The notes beneath the pieces were generated by a model. It was not told the DNA's origin. It was given only the letters and a program-made list of their open reading frames with translations, and did no database searches. From Planctomycetota bacterium (GTDB taxonomy: Bacteria; Planctomycetota; Planctomycetia; Isosphaerales; Isosphaeraceae), in NCBI GenBank assembly GCA_021777685.1, contig JAJYDH010000303.1, forward strand, positions 1-8,059: DNA of 8,059 bases, read 5' to 3'. Of the stretch, positions 1 through 5,681 are shown in pieces. Every line of letters begins with the position of its first letter. Within the stretch, counting starts at the first letter, position 1. Position numbers and translations under genes: made by a program.

Positions 1-1254
1 ATCGAGAACGACAAGGGGCTCGCGCAGTTCTCGCACCGGAACGAGAACACGATCGACCTGGAGGCCATCGAGGAGATGGCCGAGGCGGCGCCGGTCCGCA
101 AGCTCCTGAACATGGTGCTCCTGCTGGCGATCAAGGACAAGGCGTCGGACATCCACTTCGAGCCGTTCGAGGACGAGTACAAGATGCGGTATCGGGTCGA
201 CGGCATCCTCTACGAGCTGGTGCCGCCCCCCCGCCACCTGGCCCCGGCGATCTCCAGCCGGATCAAGGTCATGTCGAACCTCGACATCGCCGAGCGCCGG
301 CTCCCGCAGGACGGCCGGATCGAGCTGGCCATCGGCGGCAACCAGGTCGACATCCGGGTCTCGACCCTGCCGACCCTCTTCGGCGAGAGCGTGGTCCTCC
401 GGATCCTCGACCGGACGGTGGTGAACCTGGACCTGACCAAGATCGGCATGGCTCAGGACATCCTGTCCGTCTGGCTCCAGGTGATCGAGAAGCCCAACGG
501 GATCATCCTCGTGACCGGCCCGACCTCGTCGGGCAAGACGACCACGCTCTACGCCACGCTGAACGAGCTGAACAAGGTCTCCGACAAGATCATCACGACC
601 GAGGAGCCGGTCGAGTACGACATCGACGGCCTGATCCAGGTGCCGATCAACAGCGAGATCGGCGTGACCTTCGCCGCGTGCCTTCGGGCGATCCTCCGGC
701 AGGACCCCGACAAGATCCTCGTCGGCGAGACCCGCGACCTGGAGACGGCCGAGATCTCGATCCAGGCGTCGCTGACCGGGCACATCGTCTTCACGACCCT
801 GCACACCAACGACGCCCCGTCGGCCATCACCCGGCTCCGCGACATGGGGCTGCCCACGTTCCTCATCACCGCCACGGTCGAGGCCGTGCTGGCCCAGCGG
901 CTGGTCCGCAAGATCTGCAACAACTGCCGGACCGAGTTCACCCCCAGCCCCGAGGTCGCGATGGAGCTGGGGATGACGCCCGAGGAGGCCTCGCTCAAGA
1001 AGTTCTTCTACGGCAAGGGCTGCGAGAAGTGCAACAACACCGGCTACAAGGGCCGGATGGGGATCTACGAGCTGCTCGTCATGACCGAGGAACTCCGCGA
1101 GATGGTCGTCTCCGAGGCGTCGCTCGACGCCTTCCGCGAGGCCTGCCGCAGGAACGGCATGCGGACCCTCCGCGAGTCCGGCCTGATGGCGATCCACGCC
1201 GGCCAGACCTCCATCGAGGAGATCGTCCGCGAGACCATGCTCGACGACGCCTGA
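1..1254 (+). CDS. gspE: GspE/PilB-family secretion ATPase, 5'-truncated by window edge
   Basis: Cytoplasmic hexameric ATPase that powers pseudopilus or pilus assembly. The frame is open from base 1, so the Met codon at 76 is internal; 417 residues are visible. Full-length relatives usually have about 550-570, so roughly 150 N-terminal residues (the GspE N-terminal domain) lie outside. In visible numbering: the family motif KASDIHFEP near residues 47-55, Walker A GPTSSGKT at 173-180, Asp box TTEEPVEY at 199-206, Walker B ILVGE at 239-243, His box FTTLHTNDA at 264-272, and a zinc-type four-cysteine site CxxC at 306/309 and CxxC at 341/344. The four-Cys site is typical of GspE/PilB and absent from PilT retraction ATPases. 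Small departures from consensus are GPTSSGKT for GPTGSGKT, EEP for EDP and GETRD for GEIRD; the Walker Lys, the Walker B Glu and the first Glu of the Asp box remain. gspF follows after 72 nt. GspE and PilB cannot be told apart from this sequence. Confidence 0.96.
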   Translation: MENDKGLAQFSHRNENTIDLEAIEEMAEAAPVRKLLNMVLLLAIKDKASDIHFEPFEDEYKMRYRVDGILYELVPPPRHLAPAISSRIKVMSNLDIAERRLPQDGRIELAIGGNQVDIRVSTLPTLFGESVVLRILDRTVVNLDLTKIGMAQDILSVWLQVIEKPNGIILVTGPTSSGKTTTLYATLNELNKVSDKIITTEEPVEYDIDGLIQVPINSEIGVTFAACLRAILRQDPDKILVGETRDLETAEISIQASLTGHIVFTTLHTNDAPSAITRLRDMGLPTFLITATVEAVLAQRLVRKICNNCRTEFTPSPEVAMELGMTPEEASLKKFFYGKGCEKCNNTGYKGRMGIYELLVMTEELREMVVSEASLDAFREACRRNGMRTLRESGLMAIHAGQTSIEEIVRETMLDDA

Positions 1255-1326
1255 TCGGCGCCCCCGAGGGGAATTCCCACCGAGACACACGACCGACGGA
1301 ACCGAACCGACCAGGAGACGCCGAGG

Positions 1327-2574
1327 ATGCCAACCTTCCAGTACGAGGCGATGGATAACACCGGGCGCGAGGTCAAGGACACCATCGACGCCAGCACCCA
1401 GGAGGAGGCGCAGCAGCTCATCCGCCAGAAGGGCTTCTTCGTCACCAAGATCTCCGAGCGGTCCAAGGCCAAGAAGAAGGGCCCCGCGCCCAAGAAGGGC
1501 GGCCGGAAGGGCAAGAAGAAGTCGTTCACGATCGGCAAGATCTCGACCAAGCAGCTCTGCACCTTCACCCGCCAGCTCTCCACCCTCCAGGACGCCGGCC
1601 TGCCGATCCTCCGGAGCCTGAAGATCCTCCACGGCCAGTGCAAGCCGGGCGTCCTGAAGAACTCGCTGGAGGACGTCGTCGAGGACATCGAGAGCGGCTC
1701 GACCCTCTCCGACGCCTTCGCCAAGCACCCCAAGGCGTTCGACAAGCTCTACTGCAACATGATCAAGGCGGGCGAGGCCGGCGGTGCCCTGGAGGCCATC
1801 CTCCAGCGCCTGGCCGACTTCAAGGAGAAGTCGCAGACCCTCAAGCGGCGGATCAAGTCGGCGATGGTCTACCCGGCCGTGGTCATCTCGGTCGCCTGCC
1901 TCATCGTCGGGTTCATCCTCTACTTCATCATCCCCAAGTTCGAGGCGATCTTCAAAGACTTCGGCGTCGACCTGCCGTCGATGACCAAGTTCCTGATCCA
2001 CGCCAGCCACTTCGTCGTCGACTACTTCTACGTCGTGATCCTGATCCCGGTGTTCTTCTGGATCTTCCTCAAGCTGGTCTACCGGAACAAGACGGGCGCG
2101 TATATCTGCGACCGGATCTTGCTGATGATCCCCGTCATGGGGGCGATCGTCGAGAAGTCGACGGTGGCCCGGACGACCCGGACCCTGGGGACGCTGGTCC
2201 AGTCGGGCGTGCCGATCCTGGAGTCGCTGAACATCGTCCGCGACACCGCGGGCAACATGGTGTTCGAGCGGGCCTTCACCCGGATCTACGACTCGATCCG
2301 CGAGGGCGAGACGATCGCCCAGCCCCTCCGAGAGGCCCGGATCGTTGACGACATCGTCGTCAACATGATCGACGTCGGCGAGGAGACCGGCGACCTCGAC
2401 ACGATGCTCAACAAGATCGCCGACAACTATGACGAAGAGGTCGAGACCCTGGTCGAGAGCCTCGTGAGCCTGCTCGAGCCGATCATGATCGTCGTGCTCG
2501 GCGGGATCATCGGCTTCATCGTCATCGCGCTGTTCCTGCCGCTGATCTCGCTGATCAGCAAGCTGTCGGGCTGA
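1327..2574 (+). CDS. gspF: GspF/PilC-family inner-membrane platform protein
   Basis: Polytopic inner-membrane platform that couples the ATPase to pseudopilin polymerisation. Its 415 residues match the usual family length of about 400. It opens with the family-typical MPTFQYEAMD. Two homologous GspF domains follow, marked by MIKAGEAGGALEAIL (145-159) and MIDVGEETGDLDTML (347-361), the duplicated GE-x-x-G-x-L signature. Hydrophobic segments lie at about 182-204, 228-252 and 384-410, the standard three-helix layout. A strongly basic stretch at residues 45-65 (12 of 21 are Lys or Arg) sits between the short N-terminal region and the first domain. The start is supported by AGGAG at 1313-1317, nine bases upstream. 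It lies directly behind the ATPase gene, as in many gsp and pil loci, and is probably co-transcribed with it. GspF and PilC are not separable here. Confidence 0.97.
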   Translation: MPTFQYEAMDNTGREVKDTIDASTQEEAQQLIRQKGFFVTKISERSKAKKKGPAPKKGGRKGKKKSFTIGKISTKQLCTFTRQLSTLQDAGLPILRSLKILHGQCKPGVLKNSLEDVVEDIESGSTLSDAFAKHPKAFDKLYCNMIKAGEAGGALEAILQRLADFKEKSQTLKRRIKSAMVYPAVVISVACLIVGFILYFIIPKFEAIFKDFGVDLPSMTKFLIHASHFVVDYFYVVILIPVFFWIFLKLVYRNKTGAYICDRILLMIPVMGAIVEKSTVARTTRTLGTLVQSGVPILESLNIVRDTAGNMVFERAFTRIYDSIREGETIAQPLREARIVDDIVVNMIDVGEETGDLDTMLNKIADNYDEEVETLVESLVSLLEPIMIVVLGGIIGFIVIALFLPLISLISKLSG

Positions 2575-2629
2575 GTCAGGGCCGCGGCCAGTCATCGCAA
2601 TCTCTACCGTCCGCGAGTACAGAGGCCGA

Positions 2630-2648
2630 CCCGGCCGACCGGGCCGGG
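2630..2648 (+). other. GC hairpin in the gspF-pseudopilin spacer
   Basis: A perfect 7-bp inverted repeat, CCCGGCC at 2630-2636 and GGCCGGG at 2642-2648, with a 5-nt loop, starting 56 nt after the gspF stop. No T-run follows, so it is not a classical intrinsic terminator. It could partly terminate or stabilise mRNA 3' ends, but in such GC-rich sequence a 7-bp stem can arise by chance. Nothing else recognisable lies in 2575-2732. Confidence 0.35.
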
Positions 2649-2732
2649 GCGTCCGCTCCCGGCGCCGGCGGGACGGCCCGACGATCCGGAACGAATCATG
2701 ACGACCGAGACCTCGAACCTCTCATCCAACGC

Positions 2733-2736
2733 GGAG
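2733..2736 (+). promoter_or_regulatory. Ribosome binding site deciding the pseudopilin start at 2746
   Basis: GGAG at 2733-2736 sits nine bases before ATG 2746, the same spacing as the gspF site. The competing upstream ATG at 2698 has only GGAA at 2688-2691. Starting at 2746 also gives an 11-residue leader, identical in length to the other three pseudopilins of the cluster. Confidence 0.65.
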
Positions 2737-2745
2737 ACCCGTCCG

Positions 2746-3864
2746 ATGGAACGCCGCCAACGCCCGAGCCGGCCCGGCTTCACGCTGGTCGAACTGCTGG
2801 TCGTCGTCCTGATCATCGGCACCCTGATAGCCCTCCTGCTCCCGGCGCTCCGGTGGGCGTACCGGAGGGCGCAGGAGGCGCAGGTCACCGCCGAGATCAA
2901 CAGCCTGGCCCAGGCGCTGGCCAGCTTCAAGACCGCCTACGGCGACTACCCGCCCAGCCGGGTCATCCTCTGCGAGGCGGGCTACAACGCCTACCTCGCC
3001 AACCTGACGGACGGTCCGGCCGGGCCCCTCTCGCCGAGCACGGTCCCCGACACCGACCTCAACCTCTCGCAGCTCGTCCAGCGGTCGCGGCTCTACATGC
3101 GGCGGTTCTGGCCTCGGGTCGACTTCGACACCGGCACCACGCCGCTCGACTTCAACGGCAACGGGACGGCCAGGGAAGCGGGTGGGGTTCTCCTCAGCGG
3201 CTCCGAATGCCTGGCCTTCTTCCTGGGCGGGATTCCGATCAATAACGGCAATGGGACGTATGGGACGAGCGGGTTCAGCAAGTCGCCCACCAACCCGTTC
3301 GTCTCCATCGCCGTCGCCACGAATCGGACGGTCCCGAATTTCGGATTCGTCACCGGGCGACTCTTCGACCAGGACGGCGATCATTTCCCGTCCTACATCG
3401 ACCCGATCAACATCAATCCGGGTTCTCGCATCGGTTATGCCTACTTCTCCTCATACGGGACGAACTCTTACGACCCCAATGACGTCAACGGCTACGGCCG
3501 CTCGGTCAGCTCGGAATTCGAGACGAATGACTTCGGGTACGCCGAGTGGAAGTTCCTGGTCGGCTTCCCGACCTCTTCGGGGACCTCGGCCCCGTTCTAC
3601 GCGGTCTCGCCCGCGCCGAATCCCTACACCGCCGGCCCGTCGGCGGCGGGAGTCGTGTCGTGGGTCAATCCCAACGGGTTCCAGATCCTCTCCTGCGGCG
3701 AGGACGGGCTCTGGGGATCGGGCGGGACTTACGTCCAGAATGGGGCCGGGTCGAACGGCAGCCTGCCCTCGCCGGTCGGCGACGCCGGCAACGTCAACGG
3801 CGAGACCAACCGCATCCCCGAGAACGACAACCTTTCGAACTTCTCCGCCGGTCGCCTGAACTGA
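2746..3864 (+). CDS. Large GspG-like pseudopilin with prepilin leader
   Basis: Predicted pseudopilin of 372 residues (388 if ATG 2698 is used). An 11-residue basic leader ending in Pro-Gly precedes FTLVELLVV; cleavage is expected after Gly11, leaving Phe+1 and Glu+5. The hydrophobic helix covers about residues 12-34 and is followed by an amphipathic helix (RRAQEAQVTAEINSLAQAL), the usual pilin N-terminal stalk. GspG-like features are the SLAQALASFKTAYGDYP region and a late FQILSCGEDGLWG (about 312-324), which resembles the GspG C-terminal 'SxGxDG' segment. SGSECLAFFLGG (151-162) resembles a motif I associate with planctomycete pseudopilins. Asp-rich loops occur at 135-140 (DFNGNG) and 208-219 (D-x-D-x-D-x6-D), the latter with EF-hand-like spacing. 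It is roughly 2.5 times the length of ordinary GspG (about 140-150). Codons at about 3226-3540 use noticeably more A/T third bases than gspE or gspF. Being the first pseudopilin gene, it may encode the major subunit, but that is inference. Confidence 0.9.
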   Translation: MERRQRPSRPGFTLVELLVVVLIIGTLIALLLPALRWAYRRAQEAQVTAEINSLAQALASFKTAYGDYPPSRVILCEAGYNAYLANLTDGPAGPLSPSTVPDTDLNLSQLVQRSRLYMRRFWPRVDFDTGTTPLDFNGNGTAREAGGVLLSGSECLAFFLGGIPINNGNGTYGTSGFSKSPTNPFVSIAVATNRTVPNFGFVTGRLFDQDGDHFPSYIDPININPGSRIGYAYFSSYGTNSYDPNDVNGYGRSVSSEFETNDFGYAEWKFLVGFPTSSGTSAPFYAVSPAPNPYTAGPSAAGVVSWVNPNGFQILSCGEDGLWGSGGTYVQNGAGSNGSLPSPVGDAGNVNGETNRIPENDNLSNFSAGRLN

Positions 3865-3879
3865 TGGCCCTGACGGGAC

Positions 3880-3900
3880 GGGCCGGCGCCGTGCCGGCCC
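3880..3900 (+). terminator. Possible terminator hairpin without U-tract
   Basis: A perfect 8-bp inverted repeat, GGGCCGGC (3880-3887) and GCCGGCCC (3893-3900), with a 5-nt loop, begins 16 nt after the stop of the upstream pseudopilin gene. Its position suits termination or 3'-end protection, which could make the first pseudopilin more abundant than the downstream ones. No T-run follows, so it is weak as a factor-independent terminator. Confidence 0.4.
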
Positions 3901-3908
3901 AGGGACGA

Positions 3909-3944
3909 TCGCGATCCTTGAGGACGGCGGACGCCATGCGAAAC
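3909..3944 (+). repeat. Direct repeat, copy A (duplicate of the next gene's start region)
   Basis: This 36-nt stretch matches 4066-4103. The core is GAGGACGGCGG, then AC here versus CA in copy B, then GCCATGCGAAAC (3920-3944 against 4079-4103, 23 of 25 identical). TCGCGA plus TCC extends the match upstream with small gaps. It contains an ATG (3936) preceded by GAGG 12 nt upstream, in the same frame as the real start at 4095. It looks like a duplicated, probably unused, translation start. Confidence 0.75.
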
Positions 3945-3953
3945 AGCGGCCTG

Positions 3954-4039
3954 GTAGGGCGGGCGAGCGGGAGCGAAACCCACCGTCCGCCGCGGCGTGG
4001 CCCTGATCGGTGGGTTTCGCTCCCGCTCACCCACCCTAC
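3954..4039 (+). repeat. Long near-perfect palindrome (REP/MITE-like element)
   Basis: The arms are 3954-3985 and 4008-4039, 32 nt each, with 30 of 32 Watson-Crick pairs and a 22-nt loop. The arm begins GTAGGG and contains GAGCGGGAGCGAAACCCACCG. The two exceptions (3960/4033 and 3964/4029) are C against A on the + strand; read as a - strand transcript they are G-U wobbles, so all 32 positions could pair. GTAGGG...CCCACC palindromes resemble abundant interspersed REP-type repeats known from several bacterial groups; this is recollection of a pattern, not a database match. No transposase gene accompanies it, so any movement would need a transposase supplied in trans. It lies between two copies of a direct repeat, which suggests an insertion or a local rearrangement. 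Confidence 0.85.
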
Positions 4040-4065
4040 AAGAGCCGAGAGCCGGAACAGGTCGG

Positions 4066-4103
4066 TCGCGAATCCCAGGAGGACGGCGGCAGCCATGCGA
4101 AAC
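4066..4103 (+). repeat. Direct repeat, copy B (includes the used RBS and start codon)
   Basis: Second copy of the repeat at 3909-3944, about 159 nt (53 codons, in frame) downstream. It carries AGGAGG and the ATG at 4095 that begins the 528-residue pseudopilin. Both copies encode Met-Arg-Asn at the ATG, so the duplication covers the ribosome-binding site and first codons. Confidence 0.75.
4077..4082 (+). promoter_or_regulatory. Ribosome binding site of the 528-residue pseudopilin gene
   Basis: AGGAGG at 4077-4082 lies 12 nt before ATG 4095. The spacing is a little long, but this is the strongest Shine-Dalgarno match in the spacer. It favours 4095 over the in-frame ATG at 3936, which would add 53 residues encoded largely by the palindrome. 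Confidence 0.65.
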
Positions 4104-5681
4104 GCCAGCGAGTCGAGGCGAGGCGGGTTCACCCTGATCGAGCTGCTGATCGTCCTCGCGATCATCGGCATCCTGATCTCGCTCATCCTGGTCGCCGCCG
4201 CCGACGGCGTCCGGAGGGCCGAGGAGCGCGCCACCCAGTCGCTCATCACCAAGCTCGAGACCGCGCTGAACGACCGGCTCGACGCGCTGCTCAACGCCCA
4301 GGCTCCGATCAACCAGACGCACCGCTACCTCGCCGCGATCAACGTCTCCAACGGGACGAATTACATCCCGGCCGCGACCGGCTCGATCATCAACTCCTAC
4401 GACCGCCGGGCGCAGGCGATCGCCCAGTTCGACTACATCCGGGCCGAGTTGCCCGACGTCTTCTTCCTCAACTCGCAGGCGGGCGCCGACGGCGCCTCGG
4501 TGGCCTCGTCCTACCCGCTCAACTTCGCCGCCGCTCCCTATCCGCCGACGACGTCGAGCACCACCGCCAATTACTACCTGCCGCTGGGAAACAACTATCC
4601 CGGGCTGCCCCTGGACAGCAACGGGGGCCTTGTCCCCAGCAAGTTCTCGACTTATACCCCCCCGCCCACCTCGGGCATGTTCGGCGCGTCGTTCTCGGCG
4701 GCCGGCGGGATCTACAAGAACCTCGGCTACGCCCCGGCCGGCTACGATGGGGTCGACAACGACGGCAACGGGCTGATCGACGACTTCGGCGAGAGCGGTG
4801 CCAGCGCCACCGCCGTCACGGCCCAGCTCGCCAATCACACCCACAACACCGCCCGATCGGAGATGCTCTACGCGATCCTGGTCGAGGGGCTGGGACCGCT
4901 CGGCAGCGCCTTCAGCCGCGACGACTTCACCGCCAGGGAAGTCGCCGACACCGACAGTGACGGCCTGCCCGAGTTCATCGACGCCTGGGGCCAGCCGCTC
5001 CAGTTCTACCGCTGGCCGATCTATTACGGCGGGCCCCTGCCCAGCGGGTTCAACCTCGGCACGTCGGACTCGCAACTGGGCTGCAACTCTTACAACTCGA
5101 CCTCGCAAGCCCGCGAGATCGACCCGCTTGACCCCAACCAGTTGCTCGTCTCGGTGGCGTGGTGGTCGTCCGGCGCGAACGGCGGGCTGACGACGCCCGC
5201 CCAGGCCACGTTCACCGCCCCCGGCGGCGGGACCCCGCAGGCCAGCCAGAGCGCGATGGGTTTCATGAGCTATTTCCACTCGCTGGTCGACCCCACGCCG
5301 GGGTCGGGCTGGGATCGGAGCGGGAGCTTCAACCGGCGGGCGTTCTTCTCACGGTTCCTGATCGCCTCGGGCGGCCCCGACCGCCAGCAGGGCACCGGCA
5401 TGCTCGGCCGCGACTACAGCGACGTCTGGACCCCCGCCCCGACCAACGTCTTCCCCAGCGGCCCGACGGTCGGCTCGATCCAGCAGAACGCCCAGGCCCT
5501 GATCCTCGTCGAGAACCAGGCCAGGGTGAGCGACCCGACGGTCTACAGCGGGTCGTTCCACGAGATCCCCGACTATCCCAACGCGGGCGGGACGAACCTC
5601 ACGACGTACCTCCAGGGCACCGCCGTCCTGGACGACATCACCAACCACAACATCTCCGGCCCGAGCACGGGAGTTCGCTGA
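4095..5681 (+). CDS. Very large pseudopilin (528 aa) with Asp-rich metal-type loops
   Basis: Predicted pseudopilin. An 11-residue leader ending Arg-Arg-Gly-Gly is followed by FTLIELLIVLAIIGILISL, with Glu16 as +5 and a hydrophobic helix at about 12-34; the stalk helix continues through VRRAEERATQSLITKLETALNDRL. The rest is a long exported domain rich in Ser, Thr, Asn, Gly and Pro. Residues 218-232 (DGVDNDGNGLIDDFG) match the 15-residue unit repeated in the next gene product. Residues 285-296 (DTDSDGLPEFID) have EF-hand-like spacing and run into DAWGQPLQFYRWP, which resembles the DPWG-x-P-x-x-Y segment of GspG. FLIASGGPD (421-429) resembles the C-terminal segment of the preceding pseudopilin. 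Typical pseudopilins have 150-320 residues, so this one is oversized. The reading frame is open far upstream (from 3546), but RBS and leader length favour 4095. Its stop overlaps the next start by one base (TGATG, 5679-5683). A minor, tip-located subunit is plausible but unproven. Confidence 0.9.
   Translation: MRNASESRRGGFTLIELLIVLAIIGILISLILVAAADGVRRAEERATQSLITKLETALNDRLDALLNAQAPINQTHRYLAAINVSNGTNYIPAATGSIINSYDRRAQAIAQFDYIRAELPDVFFLNSQAGADGASVASSYPLNFAAAPYPPTTSSTTANYYLPLGNNYPGLPLDSNGGLVPSKFSTYTPPPTSGMFGASFSAAGGIYKNLGYAPAGYDGVDNDGNGLIDDFGESGASATAVTAQLANHTHNTARSEMLYAILVEGLGPLGSAFSRDDFTAREVADTDSDGLPEFIDAWGQPLQFYRWPIYYGGPLPSGFNLGTSDSQLGCNSYNSTSQAREIDPLDPNQLLVSVAWWSSGANGGLTTPAQATFTAPGGGTPQASQSAMGFMSYFHSLVDPTPGSGWDRSGSFNRRAFFSRFLIASGGPDRQQGTGMLGRDYSDVWTPAPTNVFPSGPTVGSIQQNAQALILVENQARVSDPTVYSGSFHEIPDYPNAGGTNLTTYLQGTAVLDDITNHNISGPSTGVR
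4746..4790 (+). other. Single copy of the 15-residue Asp-rich unit
   Basis: Encodes DGVDNDGNGLIDDFG, the same D-G-x-D-N/D-D-G-x-G-x-x-D pattern that occurs three times in tandem at 6287-6421 in the next gene. It resembles calcium-type loops of thrombospondin type 3, dockerin or MopE-like repeats, without the cysteines usual in MopE-type units. Confidence 0.7.

Noticed and set aside
1269..1278. GGGAATTCCC palindrome between gspE and gspF
   Set aside because: Only 10 bp, with no T-run and no recognised operator family; plausible by chance.
678..1358. 226-codon plus-strand frame overlapping gspE
   Set aside because: Pro/Arg/Asp/Gly-rich out-of-frame translation of gspE with no recognisable motif.
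2698..2745. Upstream ATG as the start of the first pseudopilin
   Set aside because: Weak RBS, and it would give a 27-residue leader where the other three have 11. Kept as the alternative start only.
3954..4039. CRISPR-like or terminator reading of the palindrome
   Set aside because: There is only one inverted pair and no regularly spaced direct repeats, and no T-run follows the stem, so neither a CRISPR array nor an intrinsic terminator fits.
3936..4094. Start of the 528-residue pseudopilin at the in-frame ATG 3936
   Set aside because: It would place both palindrome arms in the coding sequence and give a 64-residue leader; AGGAGG and the 11-residue leader favour 4095.
3729..5279. 516-codon open frame on the minus strand
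   Set aside because: It is antisense to two clear pseudopilin genes and composed of Arg/Gly/Val/Asp-rich sequence typical of shadow frames in high-GC DNA; it shows no motif.
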